A stretch of DNA of 64,000 nucleotides from Actinophytocola sp049647105 (GTDB lineage Bacteria; Actinomycetota; Actinomycetes; Mycobacteriales; Pseudonocardiaceae): assembly GCF_049647105.1 (NCBI RefSeq), contig NZ_JBARWZ010000255.1, forward strand, positions 1 to 64,000, read 5' to 3'. Below, one piece after another: positions 8,221 through 16,644 of the stretch (position 1 is the first letter of the stretch; each line of letters starts with the position of its first letter). Under the pieces are notes generated by a model, which was not told where the DNA came from, did no database searches, and was given only the letters and a program-made list of their open reading frames with translations. A program made the translations under genes and the position numbers.

Positions 8221-9606
8221 TCAGGACTTTCCGGCCGACACCGCCTCCATGATGTCCAGCGCCGTCCCGAGGTCCGGGCAGACGCGGGCCCGAACCCCTT
8301 CCGGCACCTCACAGTCCGGCGGAATCATCGCCTTGACGAACCCGAGCCGAGCGGCCTCGGCCAGCCGCGACTTGACCCCGTGCACCCGCCGCACCTCCCC
8401 GGCGAGCCCGACCTCGCCGAGCACCACGAGATCCGGCGGCAGCGGGCGCCCACTGACCGCGGAGGCGACCGCCAGCATCAGCGCGAGATCGGCGACCGGC
8501 TCCTTGATCCGCATCCCACCGACGGTCGCCACGAACACGTCCTGATCCGACAGCCGGATCCCACCGCGCCGCTCCAGCACGGCCAGCGCCATCGCCACCC
8601 GCGCCGAGTCGAGCCCGGACACCGCCCGCCGGGGTGTCGGCAGCGCGGACCGGGACACGAGTGCCTGCACCTCACCCACCAGCGGCCGCTTCCCTTCGAC
8701 CGCGACCGTGACCGCGGTGCCCGGCACCCCTATCTCACGTTTGTTCAGGAACAGCCCGGACGGGTCGGCGACGCCGCGGATCCCGTCGTCGACGAGTTCG
8801 AAGCAGCCCACCTCGTCGGCAGGCCCGAACCGGTTCTTCACGCCACGCACCAGCCGCAGCGTCGAGTGCCGGTCGCCTTCGAAGTGCAGGACCACGTCCA
8901 CGAGGTGCTCCAGCACGCGAGGCCCGGCGATCGAGCCGTCCTTGGTGACGTGACCGACGAGCACCACCGGCAGCCCGCGTTCCTTCGCCAACGCCACGAG
9001 CGCCGCCGTCACCGTGCGGACCTGCGTCACCCCGCCCGCCGACCCCTCGACGGCGGTCGTGGACAGCGTCTGCACGGAGTCGACCACCAGCAACCCCGGC
9101 TCCACCTGGTCCACGTGCGCGAGGATCGCCGAGACGTCGCTCTCGGCGGCCAGGTACATGGCCTCGTGCACGTTGCCGGTGCGCTCGGCACGCAGCCGCA
9201 CCTGCCCCGCGGACTCCTCGCCCGTCACGTACAGCGCGGGTGACGACGCCCCGTCCCGCGCGGCCCACCGGAACGCGACCTCCAGCAAGAGCGTGGACTT
9301 GCCGACCCCCGGCTCACCGGCCAGCAGCACCACCGCGCCCGGCACCAGCCCGCCGCCGAGCACGCGGTCCAGCTCCGAGACCCCGGTCTTGCGCGCCCTG
9401 GCCGCCTCGACGTCCACCTCGCCGATGGGGCGGGCAGGCGCACTCGGCGTACCTGCCACGATCTTGGCCAGCGCGGCCTTGGGCACCCCGACCTCTTCCA
9501 AGGTGCCCCACGCCTGGCACTCGGGACAACGGCCATACCACTTGGCCGACTCGTTGCCGCACTCCGCGCAACGCCAGCCGGGTTTCGATCGTACGTTCTT
9601 CGCCAC
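8221..9606 (-). CDS. radA: DNA repair protein RadA
   Basis: The product is 461 aa, full length for RadA/Sms, a branch-migration helicase of recombinational repair. An N-terminal four-cysteine zinc finger (CAECGNESAKWYGRCPEC) starts near residue 17. The RecA-like ATPase has Walker A GEPGVGKST, then the RadA-specific KNRFG motif, and a Lon-protease-like C-terminal domain. It starts with GTG at 9606. A RecA-independent damage promoter motif lies just upstream (9613-9634), with its -10 ending seven bases before the start, so the mRNA may be nearly leaderless. In mycobacteria disA follows radA; here no disA is present in the window. Confidence 0.96.
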   Translation of the reverse strand: MAKNVRSKPGWRCAECGNESAKWYGRCPECQAWGTLEEVGVPKAALAKIVAGTPSAPARPIGEVDVEAARARKTGVSELDRVLGGGLVPGAVVLLAGEPGVGKSTLLLEVAFRWAARDGASSPALYVTGEESAGQVRLRAERTGNVHEAMYLAAESDVSAILAHVDQVEPGLLVVDSVQTLSTTAVEGSAGGVTQVRTVTAALVALAKERGLPVVLVGHVTKDGSIAGPRVLEHLVDVVLHFEGDRHSTLRLVRGVKNRFGPADEVGCFELVDDGIRGVADPSGLFLNKREIGVPGTAVTVAVEGKRPLVGEVQALVSRSALPTPRRAVSGLDSARVAMALAVLERRGGIRLSDQDVFVATVGGMRIKEPVADLALMLAVASAVSGRPLPPDLVVLGEVGLAGEVRRVHGVKSRLAEAARLGFVKAMIPPDCEVPEGVRARVCPDLGTALDIMEAVSAGKS

Positions 9607-9612
9607 GGCACC

Positions 9613-9634
9613 AACCTAGAGGCAACCACCGACA
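9613..9634 (-). promoter_or_regulatory. PafBC (RecA-NDp-type) promoter of radA
   Basis: Read on the minus strand the site is TGTCGGTG, eight bases, then TAGGTT. It fits the mycobacterial RecA-independent DNA-damage promoter consensus TGTCRGTG-N8-TANNNT, which depends on the PafBC activator. The -10 ends at 9613 and radA starts at 9606. This supports damage-inducible, almost leaderless transcription of radA. Confidence 0.75.
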
Positions 9635-9643
9635 GTCCCGCCG

Positions 9644-9960
9644 CTAGTCCGCCACCCCGACATCAAAAGTGTCGGTCCCGACCCAGCGACGCCTGCGGAT
9701 CGCAGGCGGTTGGTGGCTGGGCGCCGTCGCTAGTCCGCCACCCCGACATCAAAAGTGTCGGTTCCGACCCAGCGACGCCTGCGGATCGCAGGCGGTTAGT
9801 GGCTGAGTGCCGTCCCTAGTCCGCCACCCCGACATCAAAAGTGTCGGTTCCGACCCAGCGACGCCTGCGGATCGCAGGCGGTTGGTGGCTGAGTGCCATC
9901 ACGTTCCCCTGAGGTCACTGTTGGTCAGGTCCAGACCCTCGCGCAAAGATCCATTGGAAG
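9644..9960. repeat. Three 86-bp tandem repeats plus 60-bp conserved tail
   Basis: Three nearly identical units start at 9644, 9730 and 9816 (each begins CTAGTCCGCC), period exactly 86 bp. Each unit contains two hairpins: CCGACA/TGTCGG around a seven-base loop, and CGCCTGC/GCAGGCG around a five-base loop. After the third unit a conserved tail runs to about 9960. One unit plus the tail is found again in inverted orientation at 34230-34400. It fills the space between radA and the lipoprotein gene. No coding capacity is evident. It could be a mobile non-coding element or a structured RNA. Confidence 0.85.
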
Positions 9961-10010
9961 GATCCATTGGTTCGGGGTTTGGGTTCGGGGGTCGGGTGGT
10001 GGAGCGGCCT

Positions 10011-10709
10011 CTAGTGTTCTTCTTCTACTGCTTCTGGTTGCGGGCGTGGGGTGGCCGGGGCGCCGATCGGGAGCTCGATGGTGATCTTGCCCGCGTTGGC
10101 GAACTCGAAGGTCACCGGCACCTTCTTGCCGAACGGCAGGTCCGCGGACAGCCCGGTGATCACCAGGCTCATGGTGCCGACCACCGGCGGCGCGACGGCC
10201 TCGGTCTCGGCGGGCACCTCGGACGTCACCGACGGCGCCTCGGCACCGGACGTCTCCGTGCCGGGCTCCTCGGCGCCCGAGGTCTCGGAAGCCCCGGTCG
10301 TGGTGGTCGTCGTCTCCGAGGAGGTCGCCGACTCGTTCTCGTCCGGCAGGACGATCCGCAGCGCGGTACCCGCCGGGATGGCCGGGTTGCCGATCGGCCT
10401 GACCTGGCCCGCCGGGCTCGTCACGTTCACCAGCTCGTCGTCCTCCATGCCGGAGTTGACGATCGAGAGCAGGAGCGGCGCGTCCTCGCCCTCCACGTAG
10501 GCCTCGCCGCTCTCCGGGAAGGCGACCTGGACGTTGCGCAGCGCGATCGTGCCGACCTGGCCGCTGTTGCCGTTCACCGCCGGCTCCATGTCGCCGGTCT
10601 GGGTGACCTGACCCGCGCTGCAGCCGATGATCCCGAGCAGCGCACTGACACCGATCGCCACCGCGGGCACGAGCTTGCGCAGCGGTCGGGTGGTCTGACG
10701 GCTCACCAT
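10011..10709 (-). CDS. LpqE-like exported lipoprotein
   Basis: A 232-aa protein with a lipoprotein signal: a basic start, a hydrophobic stretch (VPAVAIGVSALLGIIG) and a lipobox cysteine at about residue 30. The mature part has a beta-rich region (TIALRNVQVAFPESGEAYVEGEDAPL), a Thr/Ser/Glu-rich low-complexity linker at about 125-165, and a second short beta region. Its position between radA and carD is that of LpqE in Mycobacterium (Rv3584), and the sequence has the same PCu(A)C-like character. Function is unknown. It is divergent from carD, with 287 bp between them. Confidence 0.75.
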   Translation of the reverse strand: MVSRQTTRPLRKLVPAVAIGVSALLGIIGCSAGQVTQTGDMEPAVNGNSGQVGTIALRNVQVAFPESGEAYVEGEDAPLLLSIVNSGMEDDELVNVTSPAGQVRPIGNPAIPAGTALRIVLPDENESATSSETTTTTTGASETSGAEEPGTETSGAEAPSVTSEVPAETEAVAPPVVGTMSLVITGLSADLPFGKKVPVTFEFANAGKITIELPIGAPATPRPQPEAVEEEH

Positions 10710-10939
10710 CGCGCGGGTCCTTCCTCGGGCTTGCCTACCTCACGCGGAAGGGTAGCGGGACTGCTCACCACCGCGTCCGAGTGGTCGGGCCCGCGTGTTC
10801 GCACCATCCAATTCGGACCCAGGGAATTCCTGGTGATCGTTATTCGGCATCCGCCCGCCAGCACGTGCCAGTGAGATTTGTCAACCCCCCGCCCCACCCG
10901 CACGTGCCCGCTGACCTGCGGTAACCGATTCCGGGTCCG

Positions 10940-10969
10940 TTACGGGTCCAGCGCGGCTCGTGTTAAGAT
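10940..10969 (+). promoter_or_regulatory. Probable carD promoter
   Basis: TTACGG (10940-10945) and TAAGAT (10964-10969) are separated by 18 bp and lie 27 bp before the carD start. The -10 is a fair TANNNT match; the -35 is weak. The call rests on position and the -10. Confidence 0.4.
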
Positions 10970-10996
10970 GGAGTCAGCGAAAGGGGCAGAGGACAC

Positions 10997-11488
10997 ATGG
11001 TTTTCAAGGTCGGAGAGACCGTCGTCTACCCGCACCACGGTGCCGCACTCATCGAAGCAATCGAGACCCGTGTGATCAAGGGCGAGGAAAAGAAGTACCT
11101 CGTGCTCAAGGTCGCGCAGGGTGACCTCACCGTACGCGTCCCCGCGGACAATGCCGAGATCGTGGGCGTTCGGGACGTCGTCGGCCAGGAGGGTCTCAAC
11201 CGCGTCTTCGATGTTCTGCGTGCTCCTCACACCGAGGAGCCGACCAACTGGTCCCGGCGGTACAAGGCCAACCTCGAGAAGCTCGCCTCCGGCGATGTGA
11301 ACAAGGTTGCCGAAGTGGTGCGCGACCTCTGGCGGCGCGAGAAGGATCGCGGGTTGTCCGCCGGTGAGAAGCGCATGCTCGCCAAGGCAAGGCAGATTCT
11401 GGTCAGCGAGCTGGCGCTGGCCGAGGGCACCGACGAGGGCAAGGCCGAGGTCATCCTCGACGAGGTCCTCGCCACGGCGTCGGTCTGA
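10997..11488 (+). CDS. carD: CarD-family transcription regulator
   Basis: The product is 163 aa, close to mycobacterial CarD. The N-terminal Tudor-like RNA polymerase interaction domain begins MVFKVGETVVYPHHGAALIE and continues through KKYLVLKVAQGDLTVRVP. The C-terminal helical DNA-binding domain contains NWSRRYKANLEKL, VVRDLWRRE and LSAGEKRMLAKARQIL. CarD binds the RNA polymerase beta subunit and stabilises open promoters, notably for rRNA. It heads the carD-ispD-ispF-cysS-rlmB block, whose order is conserved in Mycobacterium. An AGAGGA ribosome site precedes the ATG. Confidence 0.97.
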   Translation: MVFKVGETVVYPHHGAALIEAIETRVIKGEEKKYLVLKVAQGDLTVRVPADNAEIVGVRDVVGQEGLNRVFDVLRAPHTEEPTNWSRRYKANLEKLASGDVNKVAEVVRDLWRREKDRGLSAGEKRMLAKARQILVSELALAEGTDEGKAEVILDEVLATASV

Positions 11489-11531
11489 TCGCCGCCTGAG
11501 CAGCAGCACACAACGAGATATCGAGTCCACT

Positions 11532-12206
11532 GTGACGGTCGCACTCGTCCCCGCTGCGGGGCGGGGTGAACGCCTCGGTTCAGCCGGACCCAAGGCCATG
11601 GTGTTCCTACATGGCTTGCCTTTGGTCGCACATGCCGTGCGTGGCCTGCTCGCTGCGGGCTGCGTGCGGCATGTCGTCGTCGCGGCTCCATCCAGCCATC
11701 AGGCGGAGATGATCGCCGCACTATCGGCGTTCGATCGGGTCTCCGTCGTCCCTGGCGGTGCGGACCGTACCGCCTCCGTGCGGCTGGCGTTGCACGCGGC
11801 CCTCGAACACGTGCCGGACGCGCGGATCGTGCTCGTGCACGACGCCGCCAGAGCCTTCACCCCGCCCGCCCTCGTGCGATCCGTGACCGAGGCGGTGGCC
11901 GCCGGCGCGCCCGCGGTGATCCCGGTGCTGCCGGTCACGGACACCGTCAAGCGCGTCGACGGCGCCGGTGTCGTCCTCGACACCCCCGACCGGACCCACC
12001 TGCGCGCGGTGCAGACCCCGCAGGGCTTCGACGTGGACGTGCTGCGCCGCGCCTACGAGGCCGCCTCCGGCACCGTCGCGACCGACGACGCCGGGCTCGT
12101 CGAGCGGATCGGCGTGCCGGTGCACACCGTGCCCGGCGACGTGGCCGCCATGAAGATCACCACCCCGTTCGACCTCGCGGTGGCCGAGGCGGTGTTCGCA
12201 CCGTGA
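11532..12206 (+). CDS. ispD: 2-C-methyl-D-erythritol 4-phosphate cytidylyltransferase
   Basis: The product is 224 aa. The nucleotide-binding signature is at the start (ALVPAAGRGERLGSAGPK), followed by the VVPGGADRTASVRLAL region, LVHDAARAFTPP and the TPQGFDVDVLRRAY motif, all typical of IspD. It makes CDP-methylerythritol in the MEP isoprenoid pathway. The GTG at 11532 was chosen because homology begins right there; the open frame further upstream overlaps carD. The stop overlaps the ispF start by four bases (GTGA), so the two are coupled. Confidence 0.95.
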   Translation: MTVALVPAAGRGERLGSAGPKAMVFLHGLPLVAHAVRGLLAAGCVRHVVVAAPSSHQAEMIAALSAFDRVSVVPGGADRTASVRLALHAALEHVPDARIVLVHDAARAFTPPALVRSVTEAVAAGAPAVIPVLPVTDTVKRVDGAGVVLDTPDRTHLRAVQTPQGFDVDVLRRAYEAASGTVATDDAGLVERIGVPVHTVPGDVAAMKITTPFDLAVAEAVFAP

Positions 12207-12670
12207 GGGTCGGCATCGGCACCGACGTGCACCCGGTCGAGTCCGGCAGGGAGTGCTGGATCGCGGGCCTGTTGTGGGAGGGCGTCGACGGCTGCGCCGG
12301 GCACTCCGACGGGGACGTGGCCGCACACGCCCTGTGCGACGCGCTGCTGTCCGCCGCCGGGCTCGGTGACCTCGGTGCCGTGTTCGGCACCGGCGACCCG
12401 CGCTGGTCCGGCGCGCACGGCGTCGAGTTGCTCGCCGAGGTTCGCGCCCGCGTCGAGGCAGCGGGCTACCGGCTCGGGAACGCGGTGGTGCAGGTCATCG
12501 GCAACGCACCCAAGATCAGCAAGCGCCGCGAGGAGGCGCAGGATGCGCTGTCGAAGGCAGCGGGTGGCGAGGTCGCGGTCTCCGGCACCACGACCGACGG
12601 ACTGGGCCTGACGGGCCGAGGTGAGGGCATTGCGGCAGTGGCCACCGCGTGCCTCATGGTGCGCGACTAA
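12203..12670 (+). CDS. ispF: 2-C-methyl-D-erythritol 2,4-cyclodiphosphate synthase
   Basis: A 155-aa protein, the standard length. The metal-binding GTDVHP motif (residues 5-10) and the HSDGDVAAHALCDALL motif bear the Asp and His residues that hold zinc. The substrate-closing SGTTTDGLGLTGRGEGIAA segment lies near the end. It forms the cyclodiphosphate of the MEP pathway directly after IspD. The start is GTG within the ispD stop overlap. The cysS gene follows after 47 bp. Confidence 0.96.
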   Translation: MRVGIGTDVHPVESGRECWIAGLLWEGVDGCAGHSDGDVAAHALCDALLSAAGLGDLGAVFGTGDPRWSGAHGVELLAEVRARVEAAGYRLGNAVVQVIGNAPKISKRREEAQDALSKAAGGEVAVSGTTTDGLGLTGRGEGIAAVATACLMVRD

Positions 12671-12717
12671 CCTGTACCTCTGGTCGGGCAACTTCTGACG
12701 AAAGCCGAGCTATTGCC

Positions 12718-14100
12718 GTGAGCCTCCACCTGTTCGACACCGCGAGCCGGAGTGTTCGGGAGTTCCACCCCGTACGCAGCGGAACGGCGTCGATCTACGT
12801 GTGTGGGCCGACACCGCAGGGACCGCCCCACATCGGCCACATGCGTGGCGCCCTGAACTACGACGTGCTGCGCCGGTGGCTCGCCCACCATGGCCTCGAC
12901 GTCACGCTCGTGCGCAACGTCACCGACATCGACGACAAGATCCTGCGCAAGGCCAACGAGCAGGAGCGGCCGTGGTGGGAGTGGTCGGCGACCTACGAGC
13001 GCCAGTTCGAGGCCGCGTACGAGTTGCTCGGCTGCCTGCCAGCGTCGATCGCGCCGCGCGCGACCGGGCACGTCACGCAGATGGTCGAGCTGATGCGGCG
13101 GCTCGTCGACGCCGGTCACGCCTACGCGGCGGCCGGCGACGTGTACTTCGACGTGCTCTCCTACCCCGAGTACGGCGCGCTGTCGCGGCAGCACCCCAAG
13201 GAGATGCAGCAGGGCGAGACCGCGGCCGAGGGCAAGCGGAACGGGAACGACTTCACGCTGTGGAAGGGCGCGCGGCCGGGTGAGCCGTCGTGGCCGACCC
13301 CGTGGGGCCCCGGCCGTCCCGGCTGGCACCTCGAGTGCTCGGCCATGGCGCTGACCTACCTCGGTGCGGAGTTCGACGTGCACGGTGGCGGGCACGACCT
13401 CGTGTTCCCGCACCACGAGAACGAGCTGGCACAGTCCCGTGCGGCAGGGGACCGCTTCGCGCGTTTCTGGATGCACAACGGGATCGTCGGCATGGCGGGC
13501 GAGAAGATGTCGAAGTCGCTCGGCAACGTCGTGTCGATTCCCGCGCTTGCCGAGAGGTACCGCCCGCAGGAGTTGCGGTACTACCTCGTGGCGCCGCACT
13601 ACCGGTCGAACGTCGAGTTCTCCGAGGCGGCGCTCGAGGAGTCGGTGCGTGCCTACCAGCGGATCGAGTCGTTCGTGCAGCGCGTCGGCGGCCGGGTCGG
13701 CGCGGTGTCGCCCGGTGAGCCGGGCGACGAGTTCGCCGCCGCCATGAACGACGACCTCGGCACGCCATCGGCGCTCGCGGTCGTGCACAACACCGTGCGG
13801 CAGGGCTTCACCGCGCTGGACGACGGCGACGAGCAGGGCGCGCTGGTCGCGGCCGCGACCGTGCGCGGGCAGATGGCCGTGCTCGGCCTCGACCCGCTCG
13901 CCTGGTCGGCGTCTACAGTGGACACCGGCGCGTTGAAGGCGCTGGACTCGCTCGTACGCGACCTGCTCGAGCAGCGGCAGCAGGCCCGCGCCGCCAAGGA
14001 CTTCGCGACCGCCGACTCGGTGCGCGACCGCCTGCTGGCCGCGGGCATCACCGTCGAGGACACCCCCGACGGTCCACAGTGGACTTTGAAGGACGGCTGA
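12718..14100 (+). CDS. cysS: Cysteinyl-tRNA synthetase
   Basis: A 460-aa class I synthetase. The HIGH-type motif is PTPQGPPHIGHMRGAL, preceded by the zinc-binding cysteine in YVCGPT. Further zinc ligands are in WHLECSAM and the HGGGHDLVFPHHENE segment. KMSKS appears as GEKMSKSLGN. The C-terminal DALR-type helical domain ends with AKDFATADSVRDRLLAAGI. The GTG at 12718 is preferred because homology starts at SLHLFDTASR. It is part of the carD block and is followed four bases later by rlmB. Confidence 0.96.
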   Translation: MSLHLFDTASRSVREFHPVRSGTASIYVCGPTPQGPPHIGHMRGALNYDVLRRWLAHHGLDVTLVRNVTDIDDKILRKANEQERPWWEWSATYERQFEAAYELLGCLPASIAPRATGHVTQMVELMRRLVDAGHAYAAAGDVYFDVLSYPEYGALSRQHPKEMQQGETAAEGKRNGNDFTLWKGARPGEPSWPTPWGPGRPGWHLECSAMALTYLGAEFDVHGGGHDLVFPHHENELAQSRAAGDRFARFWMHNGIVGMAGEKMSKSLGNVVSIPALAERYRPQELRYYLVAPHYRSNVEFSEAALEESVRAYQRIESFVQRVGGRVGAVSPGEPGDEFAAAMNDDLGTPSALAVVHNTVRQGFTALDDGDEQGALVAAATVRGQMAVLGLDPLAWSASTVDTGALKALDSLVRDLLEQRQQARAAKDFATADSVRDRLLAAGITVEDTPDGPQWTLKDG

Positions 14101-14104
14101 ACCG

Positions 14105-15067
14105 GTGGCGGGGAACTCGAGGCGCAAGGGCGCCATGCGCAAAACTGGGACGAAGAAGGGGGCGGTCGCCGGCTCCGGGGGCAAAGGGGCCAGGAGCCTG
14201 GAGGGCAAGGGCCCGACGCCGCACGCGTCGATGCGGCCCGGCCACCCCGCACAGCGGAGGGCCGCCGCGCAGCAGAAGGCACAGCAACGCCGCGCGGCCT
14301 CGAAGGACAAGCCGACGGCCGAGCTGGTCGCGGGCCGCAACCCGGTCGTCGAGTGCCTGCGGGCGATGGTGCCGACGACGGCGCTGTACGTGCAGATCGG
14401 CGTGGACGCGGACGAGCGGGTGACCGAGGCGGTGCGGATGACCGCGGACCGGGGCATCTCGGTGCTGGAGGTCAGCAAGCCGGAACTGGACCGGCTCACC
14501 GGTGGCGCGCTGCACCAGGGCCTTGCCCTGCAGATGCCGCCGTTCGAGTACGCCCACCCGGACGAGCTGCTCGAGCTGGCCAAGGACTCGGTGGATCCCG
14601 CGCTGCTGGTGGCGCTCGACGGCGTGACCGACCCCCGCAACCTGGGTGCGGTGATCCGCTCGGCGGCCGCGTTCGGCGCCGACGGGGTGCTGCTCCCCCA
14701 GCGCCGCAGCGCCGGCATCACCGCGGTGGCGTGGCGGACGTCGGCGGGCACGGCGGCGAAGATCCCGGTCGCGGTGGCGACGAACCTGACGCGGACGCTG
14801 CGCCAGTACGCGGCGGAGGGCCTGATGGTGGTGGGCCTGGACGCCGACGGATCGATCACGGTCGACGAGCTGTCGCTGGCGACGTCCCCGCTGGTCGTGG
14901 TGGTCGGCTCGGAGGGCAGGGGGCTGTCGCGGCTGGTCCGCGAGGCGTGCGACGAGACGGTGTCCATCCCGATGTCCGCGGAAGTGGAGTCGCTGAACGC
15001 GTCGGTGGCGGCCGGGGTGGTGCTGGCGGAGGTGTCCCGGCGGCGACGGGTGGCGGGCCGCACGTAG
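14105..15067 (+). CDS. rlmB: 23S rRNA 2'-O-methyltransferase (RlmB/TrmH family)
   Basis: A 320-aa SpoU-class methyltransferase. The first 75 residues or so are a basic, Gly/Lys/Arg-rich tail that probably contacts RNA. Then comes the substrate-binding domain (AGRNPVVECLRAMVP) and the knotted catalytic domain with the family motifs NLGAVIRSAAAFGADGVLLP, VVVVGSEGRGL and SIPMSAEVESLNASVA. RlmB of E. coli methylates G2251 of 23S rRNA. The gene starts with GTG four bases after cysS, so it is in the same operon. Confidence 0.93.
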   Translation: MAGNSRRKGAMRKTGTKKGAVAGSGGKGARSLEGKGPTPHASMRPGHPAQRRAAAQQKAQQRRAASKDKPTAELVAGRNPVVECLRAMVPTTALYVQIGVDADERVTEAVRMTADRGISVLEVSKPELDRLTGGALHQGLALQMPPFEYAHPDELLELAKDSVDPALLVALDGVTDPRNLGAVIRSAAAFGADGVLLPQRRSAGITAVAWRTSAGTAAKIPVAVATNLTRTLRQYAAEGLMVVGLDADGSITVDELSLATSPLVVVVGSEGRGLSRLVREACDETVSIPMSAEVESLNASVAAGVVLAEVSRRRRVAGRT

Positions 15068-15136
15068 TCGCCGGAGGGCTGGGGGCCGCTCCCCAGGAGT
15101 TGCATCAGCGCGGCGATTCGTTCGGGAGGTCGAGGC

Positions 15137-16570
15137 GTGTCGTTCGCCAGCCCGTTGTTCCTGTGGATCTTCCTGCCACTGGTACTCGGCGCGATCCTGC
15201 TCGCGCCGAGGCACTGGCGCAATGGCATCGTCGCCGTCTCTTCGCTGATCTTCTACGCCGTCGGCGCGGGTTCGACCACGTTGTTGCTGCTGCTCACGAT
15301 GGTCGTGAACTTCGTGGCGGGCCAGAACCTGGAGCCGGACGAGTGGGCACTGGCGGCGCGGCGCAAGCGGGTCGTGCTGATCTCGGTGATCTGCTTCAAC
15401 GTGACGTCGCTGGTGGTGTGGAAGTACTTCGGCTTCCTCACCGAGCAGCTGAACGGGTTCGCCCAGCTCTTCGGCGGCGACTTCCCGATCACGCACCTGG
15501 TGCTGCCGATCGGCATTTCCTTTTATACGTTCCACAACATTTCCTATGTGGTGGACATCTACCGGGGTGAGCGCCCAGGGCTGCGCAACCCGGTCGCGTA
15601 CGTGACCTACATTTCGATGTTCCCGCAGCTGGTGGCCGGCCCGATCGTCCGGTACCGCGAGATCGCCGACCAGCTCCCGCAGGAGCGCACGCACCGCCTG
15701 GACGACATCGCGTCGGGCTTCCCCAGGTTTGCCCTTGGCCTGTGCAAGAAGGTCATCATCGCGGACTCGTTGAGCCCACTGGTGGACGCGTGCTTCTCCA
15801 CTCCGGGCGACGAGATGACGTTCGCGATCGCGTGGCTGGGCGCCATCACGTACACGCTGCAGCTGTACTTCGACTTCTCCGGCTACTCGGACATGGCGAT
15901 CGGCCTCGGCCGCATGCTCGGCTTCCGCCTACCGGAGAACTTCGCGAGGCCGTACTCGTCGGTGACGGTGACCGAGTTCTGGCGCCGCTGGCACATGTCG
16001 CTGTCACGCTGGTTCCGCGACTACGTCTACATCCCACTCGGCGGCAACCGCCACGGCGCGGCCAGGACGTACCGCAACCTGTCCATCGTGTTCGTACTGA
16101 CCGGCTTCTGGCACGGCGCGAACTGGACCTACCTCGTGTGGGGCCTCTACCACGGCGCCCTACTGATCATCGAACGCGGCTTCCACACGGACACCACGCC
16201 CGCGCTCCGGGGCCGCCGCATCGCCCGCCGGGCACTGACCCTCGCGCTCGTGGTGGTGGGCTGGGTCTTCTTCCGTTCCACCGACCTCCCCCAGGCCCTC
16301 ACGATGATCGGCAACATGCTGCTGCCGGACTTCACCGGCCTGACCGACGTCGTGAGCCAGGCGTTCACCAACCAGCGCCTGGTGATCCTGCTGTTCGCCC
16401 TGGTGATCATCTTCCTGCCGACCCACCCGGTGACCGGTCCGCTGCTGGAGTCCTCCCGCAGCAGACCGGCCACCATCATGCGCATGACCGTGATGACGGT
16501 GGGCCTCCTGTACGCCGCCATCCTGGTGGCAACAGGCACCTTCAGCCCGTTCCTGTACTACCAGTTCTGA
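15137..16570 (+). CDS. MBOAT-family membrane O-acyltransferase
   Basis: A 477-aa, multi-pass membrane protein of the AlgI/DltB type. It has the signature ISFYTFHNISYVVDIYRG, PQLVAGPIVRY and LYFDFSGYSDMAIGLGRMLGF, then RRWHMSLSRWFRDYVYIPLGGN, and a conserved histidine in LTGFWHGANWTYLVWG, the expected catalytic residue. Such proteins move acyl groups across the membrane to a surface polymer, normally with an SGNH/DHHW partner encoded next door. No such partner is present. The last 18 coding bases, with four bases after the stop, form the left copy of a 22-bp direct repeat (second copy at 20643). Confidence 0.9.
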   Translation: MSFASPLFLWIFLPLVLGAILLAPRHWRNGIVAVSSLIFYAVGAGSTTLLLLLTMVVNFVAGQNLEPDEWALAARRKRVVLISVICFNVTSLVVWKYFGFLTEQLNGFAQLFGGDFPITHLVLPIGISFYTFHNISYVVDIYRGERPGLRNPVAYVTYISMFPQLVAGPIVRYREIADQLPQERTHRLDDIASGFPRFALGLCKKVIIADSLSPLVDACFSTPGDEMTFAIAWLGAITYTLQLYFDFSGYSDMAIGLGRMLGFRLPENFARPYSSVTVTEFWRRWHMSLSRWFRDYVYIPLGGNRHGAARTYRNLSIVFVLTGFWHGANWTYLVWGLYHGALLIIERGFHTDTTPALRGRRIARRALTLALVVVGWVFFRSTDLPQALTMIGNMLLPDFTGLTDVVSQAFTNQRLVILLFALVIIFLPTHPVTGPLLESSRSRPATIMRMTVMTVGLLYAAILVATGTFSPFLYYQF

Positions 16571-16574
16571 CGGC
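16553..16574. repeat. Left 22-bp direct repeat (attL-like)
   Basis: This 22-bp sequence (begins CTGTACTACC, ends TCTGACGGC) covers the last codons and stop of the MBOAT gene. An identical copy sits at 20643-20664 in the same orientation. A target at the 3' end of a gene is typical of tyrosine-integrase attachment sites, since insertion leaves the gene intact. Confidence 0.75.
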
Positions 16575-16644
16575 GGGTCCGGGTGGCCTCGAAGCGAATC
16601 GATCATGCCGCTGTGACTTCGTGATCACCGTCATGGACACGTGG

